64,000 bases of DNA, from positions 1 to 64,000 of the forward strand of contig JADLCT010000015.1 of NCBI GenBank assembly GCA_020847045.1, written 5' to 3'. The stretch's first letter is position 1. The number at the start of each line of letters is the position of its first letter. Positions 47,561-56,088 of this stretch are shown here, one piece after another. The translations under genes were made by a program, and so were the position numbers. The DNA is from Bryobacterales bacterium (lineage in GTDB: Bacteria; Acidobacteriota; Terriglobia; Bryobacterales; Bryobacteraceae). The notes below the pieces were generated by a model. It was given only the letters and a program-made list of their open reading frames with translations, ran no database searches and had not been told where the DNA came from.

Positions 47561-48748
47561 ATGGCGAGAAAAGATTGCATGCGCATTTCCGTTGATGCAC
47601 ACGCTGTCGGGCGCAAACTAACGGGGAACGAGGTTTACATCCGCAGCCTTTTGAACGAGGCCGCGGCGATGGACTCAGGCCACGAGTTGATTGCTTACGT
47701 GTCCGAGCCCGGCGCATCGAAGCAGTTAGACAACCGGATTCAGTGCTGGCAGGTCTCCCGCAATCCTTTCAAGCGGTTGGGCTGGGATCTGCGGCGTTGT
47801 CTGCTGCGCGACCGTCCCGACCTGCTGCACATCCAATATACCGGCCCTTTGTTTTCTCCCGTGCCCATCGTGGTGAGCGTGCACGATGTCAGCTTCGTCG
47901 AACGGCCGGAATTTTTCCCGGCGGCGCGCGTGGCGCAGTTGCAGCGCACGGTTCCGCGCACCATCCGGCAGGCTGTGGCGATTCTGACGCCGAGCGAATT
48001 TTCAGCGCGCGCCATTCAGCGCGTGTACGGGACGGCGCCGGAGAAAATTCATGTGGTGCACAACGGCGTTTCCGCATCCTTCCGCCCTGTGTCGCGGGAG
48101 GTGGCCCGGGCCGAGGTGGAGCGGCGATACGGAGTGCCCGGTCCATACCTGCTCACCGTAGGTGATCTGCAACCGCGTAAGAATCAGGTGGGGCTGATCG
48201 CGGCGTTTGAAGACCTGATGCGTGAGCGTCCGGAGTTGCCGCATCACCTGGTAATGGCCGGCAAAGGGAACTGGCACGCGGGAGAGGTGATGCAGCGCGC
48301 CAGGCGGTCTGCTCTCTCCGGACGGATCCACTTCACGGGGTTCGTTCCCGATGAAGCGTTGCTGCACCTGTACGGCGGTTGCGACCTGTTCGTGTTCCCC
48401 AGCTTCTATGAAGGGTTCGGCATCCCCATCGTCGAAGCCATGGCGTGTGGCCGCGCCGTGGCCTGTTCCAACACCAGCGCCACGGCCGAGGTCGCTGACG
48501 GAGCGGCCTTGCTGTTTTCGCCAGACGAAACCCGGGAAATGGCGGCGGCGATCCGCGACGTGCTGCTCGATCCCGAGTTGCGTCTGCGCATGGAGCGGCT
48601 GGGCCAGCAACGGGCGGCCATGTTCCGCTGGAGACCGGCGGCCGAGCGGACCATGGAAATTTACGCCGGAGTGGCCGAGGCGGCGCGTACGAATTCTTCC
48701 AAGACCAGGCGCGCCTCCGCGCACGCGGTGCCGGTGTCGCGATCGTGA
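47561..48748 (+). CDS. GT4-type glycosyltransferase
   Basis: The 395-residue enzyme resembles mannosyltransferase-like GT4 proteins: VDAHAVGRKLTGNEVYIRSLL at the N-terminus, LLHIQYTGPLFSPVPIVVSVHDVSFVERPEFF, then YLLTVGDLQPRKNQVGLI, GRIHFTGFVPDEALLHLYGGCDLFVFPSFYEGFGIPIVEAMACGRAVACS with an intact E(x7)E motif. ATG 47561 gives six extra residues compared with ATG 47579, which may be the true start since the conserved MRISVDAHAVG begins there. Its stop overlaps the DUF3108-like gene. It is part of the same transcription unit as its neighbours, with a possible internal promoter just upstream. Confidence 0.9.
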   Translation: MARKDCMRISVDAHAVGRKLTGNEVYIRSLLNEAAAMDSGHELIAYVSEPGASKQLDNRIQCWQVSRNPFKRLGWDLRRCLLRDRPDLLHIQYTGPLFSPVPIVVSVHDVSFVERPEFFPAARVAQLQRTVPRTIRQAVAILTPSEFSARAIQRVYGTAPEKIHVVHNGVSASFRPVSREVARAEVERRYGVPGPYLLTVGDLQPRKNQVGLIAAFEDLMRERPELPHHLVMAGKGNWHAGEVMQRARRSALSGRIHFTGFVPDEALLHLYGGCDLFVFPSFYEGFGIPIVEAMACGRAVACSNTSATAEVADGAALLFSPDETREMAAAIRDVLLDPELRLRMERLGQQRAAMFRWRPAAERTMEIYAGVAEAARTNSSKTRRASAHAVPVSRS

Positions 48749-49425
48749 TGGGGCGCGCACGTTTGGCGGCGTTGGCCGCCGCACTGCTGGCTGGCGGCGC
48801 GGCGCGGAGCGAAACGCTGGAGTACAAGATCGTCTGGCCCAGCGGCGCAAGACTAGGCACGGTGCGTCTGGACATGACCGGCGCACAGATGAAGCCGATG
48901 GCGCCGCTTACCGCGCGTATGACGATGGATGCAAGTTTCCCCGGCGTGCCCGTGACGGGCGAGTTCCATTCCACCATGGACGGCAAAGGCTGCACGCAGC
49001 GGTTCGAGAAGAGGTTCACGCTGGCGCTACGGCGTTCCGACGAGGTGGTGACCGTGGCGGGCGGCAAGGCGGTGAGGAAAACGGGGGCGGGTGGCGGTGA
49101 GTCCACCATGGCCGTGCCCGCGTGCGCGCATGACGCGCTCGCCTTCCTCCAGTTTGTCCGGCGCGAATTGAAGGCTGGCCGTGTTCCCACGGACGGGAAG
49201 CTATTGTTCGGCGCGCAGTACGGCGTGACAGTGAAAAAACTGGGACCGGACAAGGTCACCATCGGCGGCGGAAAGGTGGACGCCGAGCGGTTTGTCTTTC
49301 ATGTGAAGGGTCCGGCGTCGGAGTCGGAGTTTGAAATCCTGTTCAGCCCCGACATGGCGCGCACCCCCCTGGAGGTGCGCGTGGACATGGCCGTGGGGAA
49401 GTTCCGCCTGGAACTGGCGCCGTAA
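48748..49425 (+). CDS. DUF3108-like secreted protein
   Basis: The 225-residue protein has a signal peptide (GRARLAALAAALLAGGAARS) and a beta-rich body resembling DUF3108: LEYKIVWPSGARLGTVRLDM, PVTGEFHSTMDGKGCTQRFEKRF, FLQFVRRELKAGR and a closing RTPLEVRVDMAVGKFRLEL. DUF3108 proteins are periplasmic and of unknown biochemical role. GTG 48745, three bases earlier, is the alternative start and overlaps the preceding stop as GTGA. It lies between glycosyltransferase genes, three bases before the fusion gene, so it probably serves the same surface-glycan process. Confidence 0.7.
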   Translation: MGRARLAALAAALLAGGAARSETLEYKIVWPSGARLGTVRLDMTGAQMKPMAPLTARMTMDASFPGVPVTGEFHSTMDGKGCTQRFEKRFTLALRRSDEVVTVAGGKAVRKTGAGGGESTMAVPACAHDALAFLQFVRRELKAGRVPTDGKLLFGAQYGVTVKKLGPDKVTIGGGKVDAERFVFHVKGPASESEFEILFSPDMARTPLEVRVDMAVGKFRLELAP

Positions 49426-49428
49426 TCA

Positions 49429-51375
49429 ATGAAGGTTGCCTACTACTCGCCCATGCCCCCGGCGCGAAGCGGCATCGCGGACTATTCGGCGATGCTGCTG
49501 GAAGAACTGCGCGGACTGGTGGAGGTGGACCTCGGCGGACGCTCGGGCGGCGCGGCTGTGGCGCTCTACCAACTGGGCAACAACGCCGATCACATGGAAG
49601 CCTACGAGATGGCGCTTCGCGAGCCCGGTGTCGTCGTGTTGCACGAGGCCAATCTCCACCACCTGATCACCGACCTCACCATCCGCCGTGGTGATTGGGA
49701 CGCGTATGTGGAGGCTTGCGCCCATGACGGCGGCGAGGCGGCGCGCGTCTATGCCGGGCGTGTACGGGCACTCGATGTAGGACCGGATTACGAAGGCGTT
49801 CCCATGCTGCGGCGCGTGCTGGAACGGGCGCGCGGGGTCATCGTCCATAGCCGTTACGTGGGCGCGCGCTGCCGCGAAGCGGGCTACACGGGACCGCTGG
49901 CCGTGATTCCACACGGCGCGGCGATGCCGCCGGTGGACCGGATGAATTGGCGTGCGAAGCTGGGTGTGAACGAGAGCGATCCTCTGGTGGGTGTGTTCGG
50001 CTATATGAAGCCGTACAAGCGGGTGTCCCAGTCCCTGCGCGCGTTCGCGCGCCTGTTGCGCATGGCGCCCGAAGCAAAGATGATCCTGGTGGGCGAGGAG
50101 CATCCGGAGTCTCCGCTGGCGCCGCAGATCCGCGCTCTGGGCCTGCAAGCCGCGGTGCGGCGCTTCGGCTTCGCGACGGAGATGGAGTTCAGCGGCTATC
50201 TCTCGGCGTGCGACGTGATCTTGAACCTTCGCTACCCCACCGTGGGAGAAACCTCGGGCACTCTGCTGCGCGCCTTCGGCATGGGCAAGGCGGCGGTTGT
50301 GAGCGACGTGGGGAGCTTCGCCGAGTTCCCCGGCAGCGTCTGTTTGAAGGTCCCCGTCGACGCCACGGAAGAGGACACGATTTATGAGTTGTTGAACCTG
50401 CTCGTGTCCCGGCCGGCGCTGGCGCATGCTCTGGGCGCGCGGGCGCGCGAGTGGGTGGAGCGCGAGTGCTCCTGGCCCCGCGTGGCCCGGCTGTACGCGG
50501 AGTTTCTGGAAGCCGTGGCCGCTGGACGCGAGTGGCGCGAGCCTTCCGAAACGGAGCAACCGCCAACCGCGCCATCCTCACCGCCGGCCGTCCAGGTGGA
50601 GGGCGAATATCTGCTGGGCTGGGCCGAGCCCTCCGCGCGCGAATATGTCGATACGCACCTGACCCGCTTGACGAAGACGCTGGAGTTGACGCCGCCTGGC
50701 GGCCCTGAGAAGAGCATCCTCGAGATGGGCGCGTACCTGCAAATCACTCCTTCACTCAAGACGAAGCTCGGATACGGCGGGGTGCGCGGCTGCTATTTCG
50801 GACCAGCGGGAAGGGTGGAGCACCGCGAGGTGGTTTCCACTGGCGGCGAGGTCTTCACCTGTGAGGTGGACCTGTTCGATGCCGAGCGGGACCGCTTTCC
50901 TTACGGCGGCGAGTCGTTCGACACCGTGCTGTGCTGCGAACTTCTGGAGCATCTCACGGCCGATCCGATGCACATGATGTCGGAGATCCACCGCGTGCTG
51001 AAGCCGGGCGGACATCTGGTGCTGACCACGCCGAACATTGGCTCCCTTCGCGCCATCGCCGCGTTGCTGGCGGGCTATCATCCAGGCTTCTTCCCCGCCT
51101 ATATCAAGCCCTCCGAAGACGGAGCCTCCGACGCCCGCCACAATCGCGAGTACACGGCGCGCGAGGTCTATCTGCTGCTGCACGGCAGCGGCTTCGAGAT
51201 TATCCGCCTGGAAACGGGCGAATTCAAGAGCGAGCCAAGGCCGGAGCATGTCTGGGTGGAGCACATGCTGTCGCGGTACGGAATGCCGGGCGAATTGAGG
51301 GGCGACGGCGTGTATGCCGTGGGCCGGAAGACCGGCCCCGTGCGCGAGCGGTGGCCGCAATGGTTGTATAGTTGA
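49429..51375 (+). CDS. fusion of GT4 glycosyltransferase and SAM-dependent methyltransferase
   Basis: The 648-residue protein joins two enzymes. Residues about 1-365 are a GT4-type transferase (YYSPMPPARSGIADYSAMLLEEL, VGVFGYMKPYKRVSQSLRAF, LNLRYPTVGETSGTLLRAFGMGKAAVVSD). After a proline-rich linker (about 370-395) comes a class I methyltransferase (about 400-648) with SFDTVLCCELLEHLTADPMHMMSEIHRVLKPGGHLVLTTPN as its motif II/III block. The SAM-binding motif I is weak (SILEMGAYLQI). The fusion could add and O-methylate a sugar, for example as a chain-length cap. It starts 4 bp after the DUF3108 gene and is followed by the ABC permease after 21 bp. Confidence 0.88.
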   Translation: MKVAYYSPMPPARSGIADYSAMLLEELRGLVEVDLGGRSGGAAVALYQLGNNADHMEAYEMALREPGVVVLHEANLHHLITDLTIRRGDWDAYVEACAHDGGEAARVYAGRVRALDVGPDYEGVPMLRRVLERARGVIVHSRYVGARCREAGYTGPLAVIPHGAAMPPVDRMNWRAKLGVNESDPLVGVFGYMKPYKRVSQSLRAFARLLRMAPEAKMILVGEEHPESPLAPQIRALGLQAAVRRFGFATEMEFSGYLSACDVILNLRYPTVGETSGTLLRAFGMGKAAVVSDVGSFAEFPGSVCLKVPVDATEEDTIYELLNLLVSRPALAHALGARAREWVERECSWPRVARLYAEFLEAVAAGREWREPSETEQPPTAPSSPPAVQVEGEYLLGWAEPSAREYVDTHLTRLTKTLELTPPGGPEKSILEMGAYLQITPSLKTKLGYGGVRGCYFGPAGRVEHREVVSTGGEVFTCEVDLFDAERDRFPYGGESFDTVLCCELLEHLTADPMHMMSEIHRVLKPGGHLVLTTPNIGSLRAIAALLAGYHPGFFPAYIKPSEDGASDARHNREYTAREVYLLLHGSGFEIIRLETGEFKSEPRPEHVWVEHMLSRYGMPGELRGDGVYAVGRKTGPVRERWPQWLYS

Positions 51376-51396
51376 GAGCCGCCGGAGCGGAATGTC

Positions 51397-52602
51397 ATGA
51401 GCGTGCGCTACGAGAATGCGCAGGTGGAGATCAGCGGCCAGGGGCGGCTGCGCGTGTCGTTGCGCGTGGTGAACGATTCGGCCTTTTACTGGCGCGGCGC
51501 GGCGCTTGGCTGGCAGGTGACTGATCGCGAATCGCATCGTTACCTGCAGGATGGTCCTCCGGTAGAGTTGTCCGGTGAACTGGCGCCGGGCGAATCCCGC
51601 GAGTGCGTGATCGAGGGCGGCCTGCCGTCCATTGCCGGCTCCTACAGGCTGTTCGTGTCGCCTCTTACGCCCGAGCTTGGCTGGCTGCACACGAGCGGCG
51701 CCAAGGCGCTCGTGGTCGATGTGGACGTGGATAGCGGCGGCGCGGCGTTGCGAGCGCATGGCTGCTGGAGCATCGCGGAACTGTCCCGCCGCGATCTCAC
51801 GTCGGCCCCGCGCGAAATGCTGAAGGCTGTGTGGTCCAACCGCGGTCTGGCCTGGGCTCTGGCCAGGCGCGACCTGGCGGCGCGCTTCCGCGGCTCTCTA
51901 GGCGATGCCCTGTGGACTGTGTTGCATCCTTTGCTGCTCATGCTCACCTACCTGTTCGTGTTCGGCGTGGTGCTGCGCGCGCGGTTCGCGGGCGACCCCA
52001 GCACAGCGGGTTTCGCGCTCTACTTTCTCGCCGGCATGGCGCCATGGCTGGCGTTCAGTGAAGCCGTGGGCCGCGCGCCTACAGCGCTGGTGGACCACCG
52101 GCATTTCGTTAAGAAGCTGGTTTTCCCGGTTGAAATTTTGAACGTGGTGCACGCGCTGGCGGCGCTGATCACGCAAATGGTCGGACTCGGTCTGCTGTGC
52201 GCGCTGGTGTTGGCGCTGCGCGGCGGCGTCCCGGCGATGGCTCTGCTATTGCCTGTGTTCCTGGTCCCGCAACTCTTGCTGACGGTGGCCGTGTCATGGA
52301 CGCTCAGCGCTTTGGGCGTCTATCTGCGGGACCTCGGCCAGATCATCGGCTTCCTGCTGACGCTGCTCTTCTTTCTCACGCCTATCTGCTACCCCGAGGA
52401 ATCGCTGCCGCCGGGCCTGGACGCCTTTTTCCGCAAGAACCCGCTTTATGTGATCGTGCGCGGATGGCGAGCGCTGCTGCTGCAGGGCCCCATGCCCTCG
52501 CCGCGCAGCGTCCTGCTGCTCTATGCGATCTCCGTGCTGGCTGTCTACGCGTCGGCTCTGCTCTACCGTAAGCTGCGGCCCACCTTTGCCGACGTGCTGT
52601 AG
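51397..52602 (+). CDS. ABC-2 type polysaccharide exporter permease with N-terminal beta-sandwich
   Basis: The 401-residue protein has a soluble N-terminal part (about 1-125) of beta character (RLRVSLRVVNDSAFYWRGAALGWQV, PVELSGELAPGESRECVIEGGLP, AGSYRLFVSPLTPELGWLHTSG). An ABC-2/Wzm-like permease follows (about 135-401) with the amphipathic LAWALARRDLAARFRGSLGDALWTVLHPL entry and six membrane helices, including FFLTPICYPEE. Plain Wzm permeases have about 260 residues. The N-terminal part resembles the immunoglobulin-like carbohydrate-recognition fold that in O-antigen exporters sits on the ATPase (Wzt C-terminus). It is last in the glycan cluster. No ABC ATPase gene follows, so the partner is encoded elsewhere. 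Confidence 0.85.
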   Translation: MSVRYENAQVEISGQGRLRVSLRVVNDSAFYWRGAALGWQVTDRESHRYLQDGPPVELSGELAPGESRECVIEGGLPSIAGSYRLFVSPLTPELGWLHTSGAKALVVDVDVDSGGAALRAHGCWSIAELSRRDLTSAPREMLKAVWSNRGLAWALARRDLAARFRGSLGDALWTVLHPLLLMLTYLFVFGVVLRARFAGDPSTAGFALYFLAGMAPWLAFSEAVGRAPTALVDHRHFVKKLVFPVEILNVVHALAALITQMVGLGLLCALVLALRGGVPAMALLLPVFLVPQLLLTVAVSWTLSALGVYLRDLGQIIGFLLTLLFFLTPICYPEESLPPGLDAFFRKNPLYVIVRGWRALLLQGPMPSPRSVLLLYAISVLAVYASALLYRKLRPTFADVL

Positions 52603-52628
52603 CCAGGGCGCGCCTGCGCGTGAATGCC

Positions 52629-54065
52629 CTACGGCGCGATGGTAAGCACCATGCGCCGGTAAGAGGTGAGCGGAGGCGATCCACCATCGGTAGCCGAAAG
52701 GACAATGTGAATGCTCGCTCCGCGTGGCGACGCCGGAACCATAACCGCGGTGCGGATCGCCGTGGGATGAGCGATCTCCACGCTGGCGCCGGGTGTGCCC
52801 GCCTCGCGGTACTGCCACCACTGGTAGCCGATGGAGCCGCCATCCGGGTCCGTGGTTCCAGCCGCATCGAGCCACACAGTTTCGCCCGGCGCCACGGTGC
52901 GCCGCAGCACGTTCATGCTCCGGTCGCCGTTCAGTGTAACGGCCGGATTGTGATTCGCGCCCGCGAACGGCCTCACCAACCAGTTCATGCGCGCCGCGAA
53001 ATCGTTGCTCGTCGCGCGGTTCCATCGCGCCACCGTCCACTGCGCTCTCCTCAGTTCCACGTTGGATTCCGGGTGGCTGTCACCGGTCTCCACGAAGAAC
53101 CGCGTATCATGACCAAACGCGCGGAACCGTCCGCCCCATCCGCCCCATTCCGGCTGCTCCGGGTCACTCAGGCCTCGCGCCAAAAGGTGAAGGAAGGATG
53201 GCGTATCGCCTTCCTTGATGCCTGGCCTTCCGGCGTCCGGATAAGCCGCCCCCAGAGGTCCATGTCCACGGCGCACGTTCCTCTCCACCCACGGGCCGTC
53301 CCTCATCTCCTCCGGCCCCTCGGTATGAATCCCTCTGTGCGCTTCGATATTCAGAATCAGAAACAGCTCGGGGACATTCTTCCAGAGCCAGATCGTTCCC
53401 GTGTCCTGCCAACTGATCTGATATACCCTGAGTTTTTCAATGAAGCGCCGCGCCTCCCCTGGCGTCCGATGATGGCGCACGCTCCAGATGGCCTGCGCCA
53501 GGTCCATGGCGCCACCCCACACCGTGATCCAAACCGGCCGCGGGTCCTTCCTGTCGACAACCTCGATGATATGCCGTGACGCGGAGGTATCCCTCTCCGG
53601 ACCAATCCATTTTTCGGCCGGATCGCACGTGCGGCTATCCCGGAAGCCGGGCGGATACGGCGCCTCGAATCCCTTGCCGAATCCTGCCCACAGGCGCACC
53701 ACCGGAGCGCCCGCCTTCACGTTGCGCTTCAACGCCTCCACAGATGGATATGGATAACCCGGTCTCTCGTGACGGCGGAGTCTACCCAGAACTTTTCCAT
53801 ATTCATCGAGGACCGCCTGTATCAACTCGGGCCGCACCGAGCCATCGCCAAAGGCCAGCGAAGTCGCGATCAGCCCTTCGATCTCGAACTCGTTCGCGTA
53901 GGTCAGGAGCCGTATCAGTGACTGCTTGTCATCCGGGTCCTTGAAGAAGTCCGTCAGCACAATGAGCCGGGTGCGCTGCGTGTGCGTGGCCGCTGGCGCC
54001 CGCGACGCGGCGTTGGAGAGCAGGAGCGCAAGACCCGCAACAACAATATGACGGCAGGCAATCAT
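52629..54065 (-). CDS. DUF1593 (Sde182-like, nucleoside hydrolase fold) secreted protein
   Basis: The 478-residue protein has a signal peptide (to about residue 26) followed by the DUF1593/Sde182 nucleoside-hydrolase-like domain (RLIVLTDFFKDPDDKQSLIRLLTYANEFEIEGLI, VWITVWGGAMDLAQAIW, VYQISWQDTGTIWLWKN) and a C-terminal Ig-like domain (about 385-478, NPAVTLNGDRS...VWLDAAGTTDPDGG). The aspartates of DPDD fit the calcium-binding cluster of nucleoside hydrolases. Homologues are linked to cell-wall polysaccharide use; no activity is firmly known. AAGGGGG precedes ATG 54065. It follows the alpha/beta hydrolase gene by 9 bp, as a two-gene operon. Confidence 0.85.
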   Translation of the reverse strand: MIACRHIVVAGLALLLSNAASRAPAATHTQRTRLIVLTDFFKDPDDKQSLIRLLTYANEFEIEGLIATSLAFGDGSVRPELIQAVLDEYGKVLGRLRRHERPGYPYPSVEALKRNVKAGAPVVRLWAGFGKGFEAPYPPGFRDSRTCDPAEKWIGPERDTSASRHIIEVVDRKDPRPVWITVWGGAMDLAQAIWSVRHHRTPGEARRFIEKLRVYQISWQDTGTIWLWKNVPELFLILNIEAHRGIHTEGPEEMRDGPWVERNVRRGHGPLGAAYPDAGRPGIKEGDTPSFLHLLARGLSDPEQPEWGGWGGRFRAFGHDTRFFVETGDSHPESNVELRRAQWTVARWNRATSNDFAARMNWLVRPFAGANHNPAVTLNGDRSMNVLRRTVAPGETVWLDAAGTTDPDGGSIGYQWWQYREAGTPGASVEIAHPTAIRTAVMVPASPRGASIHIVLSATDGGSPPLTSYRRMVLTIAP

Positions 54066-54074
54066 CGCGCCCCC

Positions 54075-56039
54075 TTAACGCCCATGATTGGCGAGCAACT
54101 CCCACCGCTCACCGAAAAAACCACCCAAGACGATCTTACCTGGTTGACGGTCTCCTGGCGGAGTTGTTACATCCACCACGGCGTAATCTGGCAGCTTCGG
54201 CGTCTGCTGTGAATTCGTCAAGTAATGCGCCTCTCGGAAGGTCAGCCCTGAGTTCAACACCACATACTTCGAAGGGTTCAGCGGATTGGGGTAGATCAGA
54301 ATCGCCACGTGCGTAGCCGATGGAAACCGCTGCCCGCCCACCACCACGGCCTCGCGCGTCCACTGCACGGGCAATTTGTCAGCGATCTTTCCCAACACCG
54401 CGTTCGACCGCGGATCACCCCACAGCACAAGATTCGAAGACGCGATGTCGGCATCGGTGATCTCCGTGTCCTTCCTCACAATCGCTTCGCCGCGAAACTG
54501 GCGCCGCCACTCTGTAATCGCGCGCCTGCTCTCGGACGCCACCCACTGGGCGGCACCGGCGTGCATCGCCTCGCCCGCCGGCGTCACCATCACGAAGCGG
54601 TCCCAGAAGGCATCATCAACCGGACCCTGCAATCCGTGCCGTTTCCGCACACCGTCCGGCAGCGCTCCAGCGCGCCATTTGCCCGCGGCCTTCACCAGCG
54701 GCGCCTGCCACGAACCATCCGATTCAGGCCCCGCCAGCGTCACCACCTGGCCGTCGATGGCCACCTTCACCTCGCCCGCCTCCACCAGCGCCGCCCCCGG
54801 TGCAAACTCCAGCCGCAGCGCCGAGACATTCACCGTCCGCACCGCCACATCATGCGCGCCAGCCACCTCGGCCTCGACACGCGCCTTCTCCCAGTGCTTC
54901 TCCAATCCATCCACAACAACCCACTTCATGCGGTTGTAGCGCAGCGTGTAGGTGGTGAACCGCACCTTCTTCGGATATGCCACGCGTCCGCGCTCCATGA
55001 TCGCGTCCATGCGCCGGTTGATCTCGGCGATTGCATCCGGGTGATACCGGTGCGGCGTCTGTGGACCGATGATGTGCGTCAACGTCATGCCTTCCTTGGC
55101 CATGTAGGACGCCATGATGTCCGCCGCCTGCTTCTGCTTGTCGATCTCACCCGAGTAAGCCACCACCGGGAGATTGAACAGGTTCGCCGCATACTCCGTC
55201 GCATCGTAGAGCCGCCATAGGCGTTGCTCGTACCATGGTGGTTTCGGCCCTCCGCCCCGCATCACGCCCGTATATTCAGCCGTTTCGGCAAACCCAGCGC
55301 CGGGCGCCGCTGCCGCCCACACACCCGCATGGTGCGCCGCGATGTGCCAGGCCGCCGCGCCCCCCATGGAAAAACCGCGCACGGCGATCCGTTCCCGGTC
55401 GATGCGATACTTGCGGCTCACGTCTTCGATGGCTTCGAACAGGTCCACCTCGCCGGCGAACTTGTTCGCATTGCAGTAACGTCCATATACATGAAGCACG
55501 ATCGTGTCCGCAGGAGTGAACTGTCCTGGCGAGCGCTCACGATCCCAGAGAAAGTTTATCTCCGTCAACGTTTCGGAACGCCCGTGGAGCCAGACATCAA
55601 GGCGCCAGTTGTGCGGCGTCTCCGCACGCCAGTTCGACGGAACCACCAGACCATATGGCTGCACGCTGCCATCGATCCGCGACACATACCCACGCACCAC
55701 GAGACCCGTTTGCCGCGCCCACGGCGCATCGCTCCGGGCCAAGGCATCGGCGCGCGCGCCGCCCTCGCGCAGCAATTCGCGCGCCTTCAGAACCTCATCG
55801 GACTGCAAGAATCCGTCAAAGTTGAGCGCATAGTAGACTGAGTCGTGAAACACCTTGACATCGGCCACCAACGGCGACGGCTTCAGTGTTGCGATCTTCT
55901 CCCGCAACCGTGACAACTCCGCGTCCAGTGGCTTTCGATCCGTCGCGGCGATCTCGACGCCGGGTGGCGGCACAGGCCGCACGCCTTGCGCGAATGCGGA
56001 GAAGGCCAGGAGAAGAACGGCGGACCATCTTTGCATCAT
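54075..56039 (-). CDS. secreted alpha/beta hydrolase (prolyl oligopeptidase/esterase-like)
   Basis: The 654-residue protein has a signal peptide (MMQRWSAVLLLAFSAFAQG), a helical/beta N-terminal part (about 30-140) and an alpha/beta hydrolase domain (about 150-350). The nucleophile motif is GFSMGGAAAW and the oxyanion loop resembles WLHGRSE; LPVVAYSGEID supplies a likely acid and QTPHRYHPD the histidine. The last 270 residues have beta-rich segments of unknown role. It resembles the S9-type esterase/peptidases seen beside polysaccharide enzymes, which may deacylate glycans. It is first of an operon with the DUF1593 protein and divergent from the PQQ sugar dehydrogenase gene, 49 bp away. Confidence 0.78.
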   Translation of the reverse strand: MMQRWSAVLLLAFSAFAQGVRPVPPPGVEIAATDRKPLDAELSRLREKIATLKPSPLVADVKVFHDSVYYALNFDGFLQSDEVLKARELLREGGARADALARSDAPWARQTGLVVRGYVSRIDGSVQPYGLVVPSNWRAETPHNWRLDVWLHGRSETLTEINFLWDRERSPGQFTPADTIVLHVYGRYCNANKFAGEVDLFEAIEDVSRKYRIDRERIAVRGFSMGGAAAWHIAAHHAGVWAAAAPGAGFAETAEYTGVMRGGGPKPPWYEQRLWRLYDATEYAANLFNLPVVAYSGEIDKQKQAADIMASYMAKEGMTLTHIIGPQTPHRYHPDAIAEINRRMDAIMERGRVAYPKKVRFTTYTLRYNRMKWVVVDGLEKHWEKARVEAEVAGAHDVAVRTVNVSALRLEFAPGAALVEAGEVKVAIDGQVVTLAGPESDGSWQAPLVKAAGKWRAGALPDGVRKRHGLQGPVDDAFWDRFVMVTPAGEAMHAGAAQWVASESRRAITEWRRQFRGEAIVRKDTEITDADIASSNLVLWGDPRSNAVLGKIADKLPVQWTREAVVVGGQRFPSATHVAILIYPNPLNPSKYVVLNSGLTFREAHYLTNSQQTPKLPDYAVVDVTTPPGDRQPGKIVLGGFFGERWELLANHGR

Positions 56040-56074
56040 GACGAATTGTGTAACTTATCACAGGCCGGCCCATC

Positions 56075-56080
56075 TATCCT
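56075..56080 (+). promoter_or_regulatory. -10 of leaderless promoter for the sugar dehydrogenase gene
   Basis: TATCCT lies 8 nt before ATG 56089, with no Shine-Dalgarno sequence in between. The divergent gap is only 49 bp, so any -35 lies at the edge of the hydrolase gene start. Confidence 0.5.
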
Positions 56081-56088
56081 CAGTAATC

